Part shown: positions 9,152 through 19,864 of the stretch, piece by piece
How positions within the stretch are numbered: position 1 is the first letter of the stretch
How the letters are laid out: each line of letters opens with the position of its first letter
Assembly: GCF_018069865.1 (NCBI RefSeq)
Contig: NZ_JAGQDG010000005.1
Coordinates: 248,001 to 312,000, forward strand
Length of the DNA stretch: 64,000 nucleotides
Direction of reading: 5' to 3'
DNA from: Ideonella paludis
GTDB lineage: Bacteria > Pseudomonadota > Gammaproteobacteria > Burkholderiales > Burkholderiaceae_C
Translations under genes and position numbers: made by a program
Notes under the pieces: model-generated
Databases searched by the model: none
The model's input: the letters and a program-made list of their open reading frames with translations, nothing else
What the model was told of the DNA's origin: nothing

Positions 9152-9481
9152 GTGTTCATTTCCAGCGCATATGCCCAAGCTGCAGCCCCCGCAGCGACCC
9201 CCGCCGGTGCCGGCGGCCTGATGTCCTTCCTGCCTCTGGTGCTGATGTTCGTGGTGTTGTACTTCATCATGATTCGTCCTCAAATGAAGCGCCAGAAAGA
9301 GCACAAGGCCATGATCGACGCCTTGGCCAAGGGTGACGAAGTCATCATCGCTGGCGGCGTATTGGGCAAGATCGCCAAGTTGGGCGATGCCTATGTGCAC
9401 GTTGAAGTCTCGCAAGGGGTCGAGTTGCAAGTGCAGCGCGCCTCGGTGTTGCAGGTTTTGCCCAAGGGCAGCGTGAAGTAA
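9152..9481 (+). CDS. yajC: Preprotein translocase accessory subunit YajC
   Basis: YajC associates with SecDF and the Sec channel. The 109-residue product has a short N-terminus (FISSAYAQ), one membrane helix at about residues 24-45 ending in MIRPQMKRQKEHK, and a cytosolic domain with LAKGDEVIIAGGVLGKI. The GTG at 9152 is chosen because AAAGGAA lies just upstream and the length then matches the family. An in-frame ATG at 9098 would add 18 residues with no good ribosome-binding site. secD and secF follow. Confidence 0.93.
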   Translation: MFISSAYAQAAAPAATPAGAGGLMSFLPLVLMFVVLYFIMIRPQMKRQKEHKAMIDALAKGDEVIIAGGVLGKIAKLGDAYVHVEVSQGVELQVQRASVLQVLPKGSVK

Positions 9482-9567
9482 TCGCAGCTTGTTGAGGCTG
9501 GAGCCCGTGCCACTGCGCGGGCTTTCCCTTTTCTTTGACCCAGGCCCAGGCGCCTGAGGATGCACGC

Positions 9568-11514
9568 ATGAATCGCTATCCCTTGTGGAAGTACCTCATC
9601 CTGGCTGTCTCGCTGGTGGTGGGCTTGATCTATACCTTGCCCAACTTCTTCGGAGAGGCCCCAGCGGTCCAGGTCTCCAGCGGCAAGGTGACCGTCAAAG
9701 TCACGCCGGCCATGGTGTCGCAGGTCGAGACGATCTTGGCTGAGGCCGGCGTCAAGCCCGACTTCGTCCAGTTTGATGGCAACTCCATCAAGGCGCGATT
9801 CCCGGACACCGACACGCAGATCAAGGCCAAAGACGCCATCAGCCGGGTGCTGAACCCCGATGCGGCCAATCCGAGCTATGTGGTGGCGTTCAACCTGATC
9901 TCACGCTCGCCGCAGTGGCTGACGGCCCTGCATGCCAACCCCATGTACCTGGGCCTGGACCTGCGGGGCGGCGTCCACTTCCTCATGCAAGTGGACATGC
10001 GTGCTGCGCTGACGAAGAAGGCTGAATCGCTGACCAATGATGTGCGCTCGCTGCTGCGCGACAAGAACATCCGTCACGCTGGCATCAGCCGCGATGGCAA
10101 TGATGTGCACGTGCTGTTCCGCGATGCGGCGTTGCGCCTGGCGGCCAAGAACGCCTTGCTCGATAGCCAGCCTGATGTGGTCTGGACCGATGTGGCCGCT
10201 GAGAACGGCGAATTCAAGCTGGTGGGGGCGCTCAAGCCGGAAGCGGCGCGCAAGGTTCAAGATGCGGCGCTGAAGCAAAACATCACCACCCTGCACAACC
10301 GGGTGAATGAGTTGGGAGTGGCCGAGCCCATCATTGCCCAGCAAGGGCTGGATCGCGTGGTGATTCAGCTGCCTGGTGTGCAGGACACCGCTAAAGCCAA
10401 AGACATCATCGGCCGGACCGCTACGCTCGAGTTGCGTATGGTCGACGAAAGCGCCGAAGCCGGGGCTGCGGCCGCCGGCACTGGCCCAGTTCCCTTTGGC
10501 ACGGAGCGCTATGTCGAGCGCGGTGGTGCGCCGCTGATCGTCAAGAAGCAGGTCGTCCTGACCGGCGATTCGCTGTCCGATGCTCAGCCTGGCTTTGACC
10601 AGAACCAGCAGCCCTCGGTGTCGCTGAGTGTAGATGCCAAGGGCGCGCGCATCATGCGCGATATCTCGCGCGAGAACATCGGTAAGCGCATGGCCATCTT
10701 GATCTTCGAAAAGGGCAAGGGTGAAGTGGTCACCGCGCCCGTCATTCGAGGTGAATTGGGCGCTCGTTTCGAGATCACAGGCCGCATGAGCACCCAAGAG
10801 GCCAATGACACCGCGTTGCTGCTGCGTGCGGGCTCATTGGCCGCGCCGATGGAAATCATCGAAGAGCGCACCATTGGCCCGAGCTTGGGCAAGGAGAACA
10901 TCGAAAAGGGCTTCTACAGCGTGGTGTGGGGCTTTGCCGCCATCGCGGTGTTCATGTGCCTCTACTACATGCTGTTCGGCGTGTTCTCCACCCTGGCCTT
11001 GGGCTTCAATCTCCTGCTCTTGTTGGCCATTTTGTCGATGCTGCAGGCGACGCTCTCCTTGCCGGGCATTGCCGCTATCGCGCTGGCCCTGGGCATGGCC
11101 ATTGACGCCAACGTGCTGATCAATGAGCGTGTCCGGGAGGAGTTGCGCTCCGGGGCCTCGCCGCAGGCGGCCATTCATGCGGGCTATGAGCGGGCCTGGG
11201 CCACGATTCTCGACTCCAATGTCACAACCTTGATTGCCGGTCTGGCCCTGTTGGTGTTCGGCTCCGGCCCCATCAAGGGCTTTGCCGTGGTGCACTGTCT
11301 GGGCATCGTCACCTCGATGTTCTCGGCGGTGATGTTCTCGCGCGGCTTGGTCAATCTTTGGTATGGCGGTCAGAAGAAGCTGAAGTCTGTGTCCATCGGC
11401 CAAGTGTGGCGGCCGCAAGCCGCGCCCGAGGTGTCGTCTGCGGATGCCGCGGAGACCGAAGGCGCCTCAGACGCCTTGGCCGCACCTCGCTCCGACGCTG
11501 CGGCGGGCCGCTGA
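9568..11514 (+). CDS. secD: Protein translocase subunit SecD
   Basis: SecD with SecF uses the proton motive force to help complete protein export. The 648-residue product has TM1 (about 8-28), a large periplasmic region with the [12 protein letters not shown] motif, and five C-terminal membrane helices after [11 protein letters not shown], including [12 protein letters not shown]. An alanine-rich tail ends the protein. The ATG at 9568 is chosen over an in-frame start at 9535, since the latter only adds 11 polar residues ahead of TM1. It is 86 bases after yajC and 71 bases before secF. Confidence 0.96.
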   Translation: MNRYPLWKYLILAVSLVVGLIYTLPNFFGEAPAVQVSSGKVTVKVTPAMVSQVETILAEAGVKPDFVQFDGNSIKARFPDTDTQIKAKDAISRVLNPDAANPSYVVAFNLISRSPQWLTALHANPMYLGLDLRGGVHFLMQVDMRAALTKKAESLTNDVRSLLRDKNIRHAGISRDGNDVHVLFRDAALRLAAKNALLDSQPDVVWTDVAAENGEFKLVGALKPEAARKVQDAALKQNITTLHNRVNELGVAEPIIAQQGLDRVVIQLPGVQDTAKAKDIIGRTATLELRMVDESAEAGAAAAGTGPVPFGTERYVERGGAPLIVKKQVVLTGDSLSDAQPGFDQNQQPSVSLSVDAKGARIMRDISRENIGKRMAILIFEKGKGEVVTAPVIRGELGARFEITGRMSTQEANDTALLLRAGSLAAPMEIIEERTIGPSLGKENIEKGFYSVVWGFAAIAVFMCLYYMLFGVFSTLALGFNLLLLLAILSMLQATLSLPGIAAIALALGMAIDANVLINERVREELRSGASPQAAIHAGYERAWATILDSNVTTLIAGLALLVFGSGPIKGFAVVHCLGIVTSMFSAVMFSRGLVNLWYGGQKKLKSVSIGQVWRPQAAPEVSSADAAETEGASDALAAPRSDAAAGR

Positions 11515-11585
11515 ACGCTTCCTCATTCAACCCAAGCAGGTGCTCTCCGGAGTGCCTGCCCTGAGATCCAGCACAGGACTCCATC

Positions 11586-12620
11586 ATGGAATTCTTCCGT
11601 ATCCGGCGCGACATCCCCTTCATGCGGCATGCGCTGGTGTTCAACATCATCTCGGCGCTCACGTTCGCAGCCGCAGTCTTCTTCTTGGTCACTCGGGGCT
11701 TGCACTTCTCCATCGAGTTCACCGGTGGTGCTGTCTTGGGGGTGGAGTACGCGGCACCTGCTGACCTGAACAAAACCCGAACCACCGTCGAGAGCATGGG
11801 GTTTGGTGAAGTTCAGGTCCAAGGCTTCGGCTCTGCGCGCTCGGCACTGATCCGCTTGCCCCTGCGTGGGGACATGAAGCAGGCTGAGTTGACCGAGAAG
11901 GTCTTTGCCAAGCTGTGTGCTGCGGAGTCGGGCACGGTCCAATCCAAGACCGAAACCACGCCCAAGGGCGAGCAGGTCACGCGCCAAGCCTGTTTGGTGG
12001 GCGACACGGAGCCGGTCAAGCTGACCAGCACCGAGGTCGTGGGTCCTTCAGTCGGTGAAGAGCTTGCGATCGACGGCGCCATGGCCCTGCTCTTTGTGGT
12101 GCTGGGGATCATGGTGTACTTGGCTGTTCGCTTCGAGTGGAAGTTCGCGGTCGCGGCCATCATCGCCAACCTGCACGACGTGATCATCATCTTGGGCTTC
12201 TTCGCCTTTTTTCAGTGGGAGTTTTCGCTGTCGGTGTTGGCGGCTGTGCTGGCAGTCTTGGGCTACTCGGTGAATGAATCCGTGGTGATCTTCGACCGGA
12301 TTCGCGAAGCCTTCCGCAAGTATCGGAAGCTGGACACCCAACAAGTCATCGATCACGCCATCACATCGACCATGAGCCGTACCGTCATCACGCACGGCTC
12401 AACCCAGATGATGGTTTTGTCGATGTTGCTCTTTGGTGGCCCGACGCTGCACTATTTCGCAGTTGCGCTGACCATCGGAATTTTGTTCGGCATCTACTCT
12501 TCGGTCTTCGTCGCGGCCGCTATTGCCATGTGGCTCGGGGTAAAGCGTGAAGATTTGGTCAAGGCTGGGCCGGCCAAAGAGGGCGATGTCAATGATCCCA
12601 ATTCCGGTGCAGTGGTGTAG
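11586..12620 (+). CDS. secF: Protein translocase subunit SecF
   Basis: A 344-residue partner of SecD. It has TM1 near residues 17-36, the SIEFTGGAVLGVEY motif of the family, a periplasmic domain, and five more helices with SVNESVVIFDRIRE and TSTMSRTVITH, the signature segments of SecF. Length is in the normal range. It completes the yajC-secD-secF operon. Confidence 0.96.
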   Translation: MEFFRIRRDIPFMRHALVFNIISALTFAAAVFFLVTRGLHFSIEFTGGAVLGVEYAAPADLNKTRTTVESMGFGEVQVQGFGSARSALIRLPLRGDMKQAELTEKVFAKLCAAESGTVQSKTETTPKGEQVTRQACLVGDTEPVKLTSTEVVGPSVGEELAIDGAMALLFVVLGIMVYLAVRFEWKFAVAAIIANLHDVIIILGFFAFFQWEFSLSVLAAVLAVLGYSVNESVVIFDRIREAFRKYRKLDTQQVIDHAITSTMSRTVITHGSTQMMVLSMLLFGGPTLHYFAVALTIGILFGIYSSVFVAAAIAMWLGVKREDLVKAGPAKEGDVNDPNSGAVV

Positions 12621-12658
12621 AGTGGGCCGTTAGCATCGGCATATTCATTCCATCAGAC

Positions 12659-15106
12659 ATGGCAGGGCACGCTTCACCAGGCGGAATCATCGATCAGGCA
12701 AGGCTGTTCTTCGCGGAGCAATTCGTGAAGGACACGCAGGCTTTGCTGGATGCCGCCACGGAGAGTGCCGCCAAGCTCGTGGAGTTGACCGCCGAGCGGG
12801 CGGTCGCCCAGGCCCGACGGGACATGTTCCAGGATATCCAGCGCCATGCTGGCGCTTGGCCGGCGCAGCTCGGCGAGGACCTGCGGGAGCGGGTCAGTGC
12901 GGGCGACTCGTTGAGCTCGACAGCCACCGCCTTGGTGTCTTCGCTGGCGGTGCGGGTTGATCTGTCGCTGGTTGACGACGAAACGGTGGACCGTGACATC
13001 ATCATGTCGCGCCTTTCGCTTGCACTCCAAGACATCACCACCTGGGAATACACCGACCTGCGGGCCCGTCTGGCCAAGATCAGCCAGCGTCAGGATGTCG
13101 ATGAGACGGATGTCTTCAAGGCCCAGAATATTGCTCGCCTGCTCGTGAAGTCATGGATGGCGGTGGGCTTGAGCCTGAAAACCTGGCAGGCCTTGGAACA
13201 AGACATGCACAAGGCCTGCGGCCAGCGTTTGCTGGAGGCCTATCACGAGACCAATGCCTGGTTGGTGGAGCGGGGCGTTCTGCCCGAGGTCGACCTGCGG
13301 CCTTTCATCCGGCGCGCTGAAGGCCACAGCAGCGGCCGCCCACAGCTCGACATTCCCGCCGATGGCGGCGGCGGCCCGACCGGTATGTCGACCAGTGTCG
13401 GCCCCTATGGCACGCAGGCGGGCTCGCCCTATGCCACGGGCACCTACGGTGGGGCTTACTCCCCTCAAGCCACAGGCACCTTTGACCCAGTGCAGGGCCA
13501 AGGCTATCGAGGTGCGCCCGCGATCCCCCCCGGCCAAACGGCGGCAGCCCAGAGGGGCTCCGCTGCGGCGGGTCGCCTGCCGAACTTGGATGACGAAACC
13601 CGGATGCTGACCCGGCCGGCGCCGGCGCATTGGGGCGAGCCGAGCCCGGTGGGCGCGCATTTCAGCGCCATGATGGAGCGGCATCTCCCCGGCTTCAAAG
13701 ACACCTCCAGCCCCAGAGCGCCCTCGCAGCGCCTGGCACAGGCCATGGAGCAGGTGCAGGCCCGGGTGGCGCACCAGGTCGAGCTGCCCTCCAGCGACAC
13801 GCATTCCGACCCATCACCGTCGGCCTTGCTGCGCAACATCCGCGAGCGCCATGCTGACCTTAAGCAAGCCGCATCGTCCCCCGCGGAGCGCGCGACCATC
13901 GAGTTGGTCGCCCTGCTGTTTCAAGCCATCCTGACCGAGGACCGCTTGCCCGCGTCCTTGCGGGTCTGGTTTGCTCGACTGCAGATGCCCACCCTTCGGG
14001 TCGCGATTGCCGAACCCGATTTCTTCTCCAGCGAAGAACACCCCGCGCGCCGTCTGATCGACCGCATGGGCGCGTGTGTAATGGGCTTTGAGGGCGATGC
14101 CGACGTCATCGGTTCTCCCTTGGAGACCGAAATCCGCCGCGTGGTCCAGGTGGTCGAGGCCTTCCCGGACACGGGGCGCCGCGTCTTTCAGACGGTGCTC
14201 AACGAGTTCGAAAAGTTCTTAGAGGCCTACTTCCGCGACCACAACGACACCACGCGCTTTGCCGTGTCTTTGGCGGAGCAGGTCGAGCAGCGTGAAACGC
14301 TGGCCATCCAGTACACCATTGAGCTGCGCAAGATGCTCAGTGACGTGCCGGTGCAAGACGGCGTGCGCGACTTCCTCTTCCACATCTGGGCCGATGTGCT
14401 GGCCACCTCCGCCGTGCGCCACGGTGCGCAAAGCGAAGAGGTGCGACGTGTCCGCGGAGCCGCCACTGAGCTGCTGTGGACGGCGGGCGCCAAGACCACC
14501 CGCGAAGAGCGGGCCGAGGTCATCCGCCGCCTGCCGCCACTGTTGGCCACCTTGCGCCAAGGCATGACGTCGGCCGGTCTGTCCACCCAGCGTCAAGACG
14601 AGTCCCTCAAAAGCCTCAATTTGGCCCTGGCGGCCGCCTTTGGTGCGCGCGCGGTCAGCATCAGTGATGAGCAGCTCGACGCCTTGAAGCGGCGCCTGGA
14701 AACCATTGAAGAGTTGCTGCCCGACGAGGACTTCGAGCTCGATGAGTCCTGGGTGCTGGACGAAGCGAGCCATGAGCAAGAAGGCCTAGAAGTGGTCAGC
14801 GATGGTGGCTCCTTGCCGGGGCCACAAATGCTGGAAATGGCCGAACGCCTGCAGCCAGGCGAGTCCTTCCACCTGGACTACCGCGGCCGCCAAGAGCGCG
14901 TGCGTCTGGTGTGGCAAGGCATGAGCAAGCAGCTCACTTTGTTCAACGGTGCCAATGGCCGCTGCGTGTTGTTCCAAAAGGCGCGCTTGGCGGCGTTCTT
15001 GCAGGCCGGCTTGCTGATTCCGGCCCAAGAAGAGTCGCTCACCACGGCCGCCACGCGCAGCGCCATCAGCAAAATCAACGCTGACCCGGCACGTTTGCTG
15101 GGATAG
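12659..15106 (+). CDS. DUF1631 domain-containing protein
   Basis: An 815-residue protein that resembles the DUF1631 family of Beta- and Gammaproteobacteria, whose members are sometimes mislabelled thymidine phosphorylase. No function is established. It is mostly helical with many Ala, Arg, Glu and Leu. Residues about 235-295 form a Gly/Pro/Tyr/Thr-rich linker (YGTQAG, YATGTYGGAYSP). The C-terminus has the family's closing module with LDYRGRQERVRLVWQG and FLQAGLLIP. No signal peptide or membrane helix is visible, so it should be cytoplasmic. It follows secF by 38 bases without a clear ribosome-binding site. Confidence 0.8.
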   Translation: MAGHASPGGIIDQARLFFAEQFVKDTQALLDAATESAAKLVELTAERAVAQARRDMFQDIQRHAGAWPAQLGEDLRERVSAGDSLSSTATALVSSLAVRVDLSLVDDETVDRDIIMSRLSLALQDITTWEYTDLRARLAKISQRQDVDETDVFKAQNIARLLVKSWMAVGLSLKTWQALEQDMHKACGQRLLEAYHETNAWLVERGVLPEVDLRPFIRRAEGHSSGRPQLDIPADGGGGPTGMSTSVGPYGTQAGSPYATGTYGGAYSPQATGTFDPVQGQGYRGAPAIPPGQTAAAQRGSAAAGRLPNLDDETRMLTRPAPAHWGEPSPVGAHFSAMMERHLPGFKDTSSPRAPSQRLAQAMEQVQARVAHQVELPSSDTHSDPSPSALLRNIRERHADLKQAASSPAERATIELVALLFQAILTEDRLPASLRVWFARLQMPTLRVAIAEPDFFSSEEHPARRLIDRMGACVMGFEGDADVIGSPLETEIRRVVQVVEAFPDTGRRVFQTVLNEFEKFLEAYFRDHNDTTRFAVSLAEQVEQRETLAIQYTIELRKMLSDVPVQDGVRDFLFHIWADVLATSAVRHGAQSEEVRRVRGAATELLWTAGAKTTREERAEVIRRLPPLLATLRQGMTSAGLSTQRQDESLKSLNLALAAAFGARAVSISDEQLDALKRRLETIEELLPDEDFELDESWVLDEASHEQEGLEVVSDGGSLPGPQMLEMAERLQPGESFHLDYRGRQERVRLVWQGMSKQLTLFNGANGRCVLFQKARLAAFLQAGLLIPAQEESLTTAATRSAISKINADPARLLG

Positions 15107-15164
15107 CTGCGGCGTGGGCTGATTGCTGAGCGTCTCCGGGGCTTCGGCTGCGCCCGGCAGCGCT

Positions 15165-15623
15165 TCAGTGAATCAAACGATCTTCAGGCGCGACGAACAG
15201 CTCGTCCAGGATCAAGGCATCCGGCTCTTCGCCCAAGCTCCAGAACACCATCAAGACGATGATCTTCAGGTCATCCAGCGAGAGAGGGCCGGCGCCGACT
15301 GCCCAAGCACGGTCGATGACGAACTCGCGCAATGCCGGGGTCAGCACGCCTGCGGACTCTAAGAAGCTGATGAATGCGATGCACTCAGCGCCCAACTGCT
15401 CCTGCTCTTGAGGGGCGTAGAGGCGCAGGCTGCGCGACGAGGAGTCATCCAGCAGCGCCCGCGATTGTGCGTGGCCGTTGAGGCCAGACAACCAACTCAG
15501 CGCCTCCTGGATTTCGTCGGACTCAAACCCTACAGCGGAGAGCTTGCGGCTGAGCTGATCGGGCTCGGGGCAGGCGTCAGGTCGCCAGTAGTTTTCGTAC
15601 AGGTAGACCAGAACTTCAAACAT
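15165..15623 (-). CDS. smg: Smg family protein (DUF494)
   Basis: This 152-residue protein begins MFEVLVYLYENYW, the hallmark of the Smg/DUF494 family, followed by a helical body with FESDEIQEALSWL and a C-terminal ILDELF. Smg proteins are found next to dprA in many Proteobacteria and have no proven function. The ATG at 15623 is chosen over an in-frame start at 15677, which would run into dprA. It is the last gene of a LysM protein-dprA-smg operon on the minus strand. Confidence 0.9.
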   Translation of the reverse strand: MFEVLVYLYENYWRPDACPEPDQLSRKLSAVGFESDEIQEALSWLSGLNGHAQSRALLDDSSSRSLRLYAPQEQEQLGAECIAFISFLESAGVLTPALREFVIDRAWAVGAGPLSLDDLKIIVLMVFWSLGEEPDALILDELFVAPEDRLIH

Positions 15624-15673
15624 GATGCGAGCCACTATACCCGAGCCGGCCCGCCTGGGCGGGCAGCAGCCCG

Positions 15674-16798
15674 TCAAGCCTGGCCGCAGCGTTGAAAGTA
15701 GCCACCGGGCAGCCGGGCAACCTCGCCGGTGAGCTCCAGCTCCAGCAGCCGCGCAGACAGGGTGGCGGCAGGCCAGCCCGTGCGGGCCACCAGTGCATCC
15801 AGCGACAAGGGGTCTTGCCCCAAAGCCAGCAGCAAAGGGTCCGTGGTGCGGGCGCTGGCGACTGCTGGTGATACACCCTCCGGCGCACGTGCGCTGGGTG
15901 GGCTCAATAGCGCCGTCTGGGCCCGCAGCTCTTGCAAAATGTCTTCACCCGTTTCGACCAACTTGGCGCCCTGCTGGATCAAGCGATGGCAGCCCTTGGC
16001 CACGGGGGAGTGGATGGAGCCGGGAATGGCGAAGACTTCTCGGCCACACTCCGAGGCCATGCGGGCGGTGATCAAGGAGCCCGATTGAACCGCGGCCTCC
16101 ACCACCAAGGTCCCCAGTGACAGGCCCGCAATGATGCGGTTGCGCTGCGGAAAGTGCGCTGGCAGCGGTGGCGTGCCGGGGGCAAACTCGGTCAGCAACA
16201 GGCCTTCTTGCGCAATGCGCTCGCCGAGCTTTTGGTGCCGGCGCGGGTAAAGCTGTTCCGGCCCCGTGCCCATCACCGCAATCGTGCTGCCTCGGCCACT
16301 CAAGCCGCCTTCGTGAGCGGCGCCGTCGATGCCTGCGGCCAGACCGGACACGATACACAGACCCGCGTCACTGAGGTGCTTGGCAAAGGCGCGGGCGTTC
16401 TCAATGCCCTGGGCCGTGGCATGGCGGCTGCCGACAATGGCGAGTGAGGGCTGCTGCAGCAAACTCACTTGGCCGCGGCAAAACAGCAGAAACGGTGGGT
16501 CCGCCGTTTGGAGCAAGGCTGCCGGGTAGGCAGGCTCGCCCAGTGCGATCACCTGGGCGCCCGGCGTGGTGGCCTGCCACTGCAGGCCGTGCGCCACGAT
16601 CTGCTGCGCCAAGTCGCTGGGCTGCGCCAAGGCTTTGGCGGCGTCCGCGCCGCCCACTTCACGCCAAGCGCCAGGGCCTGCGTCCAAGACCGCTTGGGGT
16701 GACCCAAAGGCCGCCAGCAGACGCCGCACGGCCGCGGCCCCAAGACCAGCGCGAGGGTTCAAATACAACCAGGCTTCCAGCTCCTTGCCGTCGGCCAT
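15674..16798 (-). CDS. dprA: DNA-processing protein DprA
   Basis: DprA binds incoming single-stranded DNA during natural transformation and loads RecA. The 374-residue protein has an N-terminal helical region, then the Rossmann-like core with AIVGSRHATAQG, VSGLAAGIDGAAHEG and the FPQRNRIIAGLS motif. A C-terminal winged-helix-like module follows after residue about 310 (LDALVARTGWPAATLSARLLELEL). It sits 15 bases after the LysM gene and 50 before smg. The TfoX-domain protein at 59000-59422 is the only other possible competence-linked gene here. Confidence 0.95.
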   Translation of the reverse strand: MADGKELEAWLYLNPRAGLGAAAVRRLLAAFGSPQAVLDAGPGAWREVGGADAAKALAQPSDLAQQIVAHGLQWQATTPGAQVIALGEPAYPAALLQTADPPFLLFCRGQVSLLQQPSLAIVGSRHATAQGIENARAFAKHLSDAGLCIVSGLAAGIDGAAHEGGLSGRGSTIAVMGTGPEQLYPRRHQKLGERIAQEGLLLTEFAPGTPPLPAHFPQRNRIIAGLSLGTLVVEAAVQSGSLITARMASECGREVFAIPGSIHSPVAKGCHRLIQQGAKLVETGEDILQELRAQTALLSPPSARAPEGVSPAVASARTTDPLLLALGQDPLSLDALVARTGWPAATLSARLLELELTGEVARLPGGYFQRCGQA

Positions 16799-16813
16799 GG
16801 TCTGCCTTTGTCC

Positions 16814-18010
16814 TCAGGGTTGGCTGAAGCGATCGCCCGCCTGCACCGGCTGCTCGGCCTGCAGGATCAGGGCATAGGAGACGCGTTCGAATACCCGGAA
16901 CACAAACAAGGTGCCGTGGCGCTCATCGGGGATGGCCAACGTGGCACGGTCACCGGTGATTGAGTCGCGCTTGATACCGCCCTTGGCCCAAAGCGCCAGT
17001 ACATGGCCGCGCTCCATGCCGTCTTGGGCGCCTCGGTTGATGGCCACGATCTGGTTTTGGCCGGCGACTCGGCCGTCACCATAGATGGACACGATGCGGC
17101 CGTCGACCGGGCCATTGGGGCTGTGAGGTGCAAAGGCCTCGGTGTCGCGGGCCGGCAGCGGAGCGAGGCGGACGCCGACATCAGCCTCTTCGCGCAGGCT
17201 GGTGACGCGAATGCTGTGCGGCACGACCAAGTCTTTGCCATCCGCCCCTAGGCCCGAACCCGCGGCACCCTCGCCACGGCGCACGATCTCGGCGACCCCA
17301 ACATGGCGGGCTTCAAACCCGAGCACTTGGCCGGTTTGGGGGTCGCGCAGCGGCTTGGGGCTGCGGAACATCTGCCAATTACGGGCCGCGTCCACGTCAC
17401 CCCGGACATAGGCCACTTCACCCTTGGAGACCAACATGCGGCCCGCTTGGGTCGCCACCACGCGAGGGGCCGACTCCAATTCGTTGCTGTCAAAGACGAC
17501 TGCATCGGTGAGGAAGGGACCGATCAGTTGCATGGGAACGGAGGCAATCGCGCCCAAGGTCAGGGGCTCAGCGCGGACGCTGGGGCTGAGCTTGGTGAGG
17601 CCGGCCTCGCCGCTCGCGCCGCCAGGGCCGCCCACTTGCTTGCCCATGCGCAACACGGCCTTACCGTCGGCGGTACGCTCCAGCACCAACACCTGACCTG
17701 GGTAGATCAGGTGAGGATTGCGAACGGCGGCTTTGTTCATGCCCCACAGCTCGGGCCAGCGCCAAGGCGACTTGAGGAACAGCTTGGAGATGTCCCAGAG
17801 CGTGTCGCCGCGCTTGACCGTGTAGCTGTCGGGGGCATTGGCAGCCAACTCGGACAGCGGTACACCTGCGTCGGCGACCTTGTTGGCCGTGGCTTGCTGC
17901 TGTGGCGTAACCCCTTGCGCCAAGGCGCCGGGGCCTGCTGCGCACAGCGTCAACACGGCGCTGAGGGCCAGCGAAAAGGCAAAAGGTGGACGGTGATGGA
18001 ATCGGCTCAT
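16814..18010 (-). CDS. LysM peptidoglycan-binding domain protein
   Basis: A 398-residue exported protein. The signal peptide is residues 1-31 (SALSAVLTLC...GALAQ). A LysM domain follows (YTVKRGDTLWDISKLFL...NPHLIYPGQVLVL, about residues 62-115), which binds peptidoglycan. The remainder is a beta-rich region of unknown role with conserved VLALWAKGG-type strands. Many Burkholderiales carry this gene upstream of dprA and divergent from def. The start at 18010 has GGGAGCG upstream; a longer in-frame start at 18244 would place the signal peptide inside the protein. Confidence 0.88.
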   Translation of the reverse strand: MSRFHHRPPFAFSLALSAVLTLCAAGPGALAQGVTPQQQATANKVADAGVPLSELAANAPDSYTVKRGDTLWDISKLFLKSPWRWPELWGMNKAAVRNPHLIYPGQVLVLERTADGKAVLRMGKQVGGPGGASGEAGLTKLSPSVRAEPLTLGAIASVPMQLIGPFLTDAVVFDSNELESAPRVVATQAGRMLVSKGEVAYVRGDVDAARNWQMFRSPKPLRDPQTGQVLGFEARHVGVAEIVRRGEGAAGSGLGADGKDLVVPHSIRVTSLREEADVGVRLAPLPARDTEAFAPHSPNGPVDGRIVSIYGDGRVAGQNQIVAINRGAQDGMERGHVLALWAKGGIKRDSITGDRATLAIPDERHGTLFVFRVFERVSYALILQAEQPVQAGDRFSQP

Positions 18011-18282
18011 GGTGTGTCGCTCCCGGGCAATGAGCCGGAAATTCTGGGCAGTGCAACAATTCCGGGTGTGAACCCCGGTGCGATTCTTGACGGGGTGTGC
18101 ACATAACCACCCGCTGAAATGCTGAGAAAGCTCCGCAAATTCTGCCCCTAAAGCCTTGATGCCGCAATGAAACAAGGGTCGCCAATGAGAAACCATTCGC
18201 GTCTTTGACCGGGTTAACGCCCGCTCGTTGTGTCGCCTCAACATCCTGCCCAGGCCTTGCCAGGCCGCAACCGTGCTGATTC

Positions 18283-18795
18283 ATGGCTCTTCTGAACATT
18301 CTCCGCTATCCCGATCCCCGCCTGCACAAGGTGGCCGCACCCATTGCCCAGGTCGATGACCGAATTCGCACATTGGCCGCCGACATGCTGGAAACCATGT
18401 ACGCCGCTGAGGGGGTGGGCCTGGCCGCCACCCAGGTCGATGTGCATGAGCGCTTGATCGTGATGGACACCTCCGAAAAACACGACCAGCCCTTGGTCTT
18501 GATCAACCCTGAGTTGATCGCCGTCAGCGACGAGATGATGCTGGGCGACGAAGGCTGCCTCTCCGTGCCGACCATCTACGACAAGGTCGAGCGTCATGCC
18601 CGGGTGACGGTCAAAGCACTCGATCGCCATGGCCAGCCCTTCCAGTTCGAGGCCGAAGGCTTGGCCTCGGTCTGCGTCCAGCACGAGATGGACCACCTGC
18701 GCGGCAAAGTGTTTGTCGAGTACCTGAGCCTGCTCAAGCGCGAGCGCATCAAGGTCAAGATGATCAAGCGCACGCGTGACGAGCAAAGGCCATGA
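18283..18795 (+). CDS. def: Peptide deformylase
   Basis: This metalloenzyme removes the formyl group from the N-terminal methionine of new proteins. The 170-residue product has all three motifs: GVGLAATQV (near residue 45), EGCLS (near 90) with the metal-binding Cys, and HEMDH (near 132) with two metal-binding histidines and the catalytic Glu. It overlaps fmt by four bases (ATGA), so formylation and deformylation are co-transcribed. The initiator tRNA that Fmt acts on is encoded at 8824-8900. Confidence 0.97.
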   Translation: MALLNILRYPDPRLHKVAAPIAQVDDRIRTLAADMLETMYAAEGVGLAATQVDVHERLIVMDTSEKHDQPLVLINPELIAVSDEMMLGDEGCLSVPTIYDKVERHARVTVKALDRHGQPFQFEAEGLASVCVQHEMDHLRGKVFVEYLSLLKRERIKVKMIKRTRDEQRP

Positions 18796-19790
18796 GCATG
18801 GCTTCTGTGCCTGGGGCTGCGCCGGCTGGTCTGCGGGTTGCGTTTGCGGGCACGCCCGAGTTTGCGGCGGTGGCCTTGCGGGCGATTCACGCCGCAGGCT
18901 TTGAGCCGCCGCTGGTGCTGACCCAGCCCGACCGGCCGGCGGGGCGCGGCATGAAGCTCCAGGCGTCGCCGGTCAAACAGGCCGCGCAAGAATGGGGTGT
19001 GCCGGTGGCTCAGCCGCGGAGTTTGCGTCTGGACGGCAAGTATCCCGAGGACGCACGGGCTGCTCAGCAAGCCTTGCAAGCAGCGGCCCCTGACGTGCTG
19101 GTGGTGGCTGCCTATGGTCTGATCTTGCCCGCCTGGGTGCTGACCTTGCCGCGCTTGGGCTGCCTGAACATCCATGCCTCGCTGCTGCCGCGCTGGCGCG
19201 GTGCGGCGCCCATCCACCGTGCCATCGAGGCCGGCGACGCCGAAACCGGCATCACCTTGATGCAAATGGATGAGGGCCTGGACACCGGGGACATGCTGGC
19301 CCTAGAGCGTCTTGCCATTCAAGCGCAGCACACCACCGCCAGCTTGCATGACGAGTTAGCGGCCATGGGCGGTCGCATGGTGGTGGCCGCACTGCAGCAG
19401 TTGCGCGTTGGGCCTCTGGCGGCCACGCCGCAACCCAGCGAAGGCATTACCTATGCCCACAAGATCGAGAAATCGGAAGCCGCACTGGACTGGACCCTGC
19501 CGGCTGAAGTGATCTCCCGCCGTATTCGGGCCTTCGACCCCTTCCCTGGGGTGAGCTTTGACTGCGCTGGCGAGTCCGTCAAAGTCTGGCAGGCCACGGT
19601 GCTGAGCGGCCTTCACGGCCAGCCCGGCCAGGTGTTGGATGCCAGTGGCGACCGCTTCATCGTGGCTTGTGGGCAAGGCGCTTTGGCCCTGCAGCAGGTG
19701 CAGCGCCCCGGCGGGCGGCGGGGCCCGATTGCCGCCTTTTTGCAGGGGCGGCCCGGTTTGGTGGGGCAGTCGCTTCTCCTGGCGGATTGA
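18792..19790 (+). CDS. fmt: Methionyl-tRNA formyltransferase
   Basis: Fmt formylates Met on initiator tRNA using 10-formyl-tetrahydrofolate. The 332-residue protein has the Rossmann N-terminal domain ([15 protein letters not shown]) and the catalytic region [23 protein letters not shown], with the catalytic Asn, His and later Asp in [12 protein letters not shown]-terminal OB-like tRNA-binding domain starts near residue 210 ([14 protein letters not shown]). Its start overlaps the def stop. Confidence 0.97.
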   Translation: MSMASVPGAAPAGLRVAFAGTPEFAAVALRAIHAAGFEPPLVLTQPDRPAGRGMKLQASPVKQAAQEWGVPVAQPRSLRLDGKYPEDARAAQQALQAAAPDVLVVAAYGLILPAWVLTLPRLGCLNIHASLLPRWRGAAPIHRAIEAGDAETGITLMQMDEGLDTGDMLALERLAIQAQHTTASLHDELAAMGGRMVVAALQQLRVGPLAATPQPSEGITYAHKIEKSEAALDWTLPAEVISRRIRAFDPFPGVSFDCAGESVKVWQATVLSGLHGQPGQVLDASGDRFIVACGQGALALQQVQRPGGRRGPIAAFLQGRPGLVGQSLLLAD

Positions 19791-19864
19791 ACTTTGCGGG
19801 TCCGCCCGCATCTCAGGGGGCGGTGGGCTGCTTCCTGCCCACACACCTCCAAGGAGTTCTCGGC

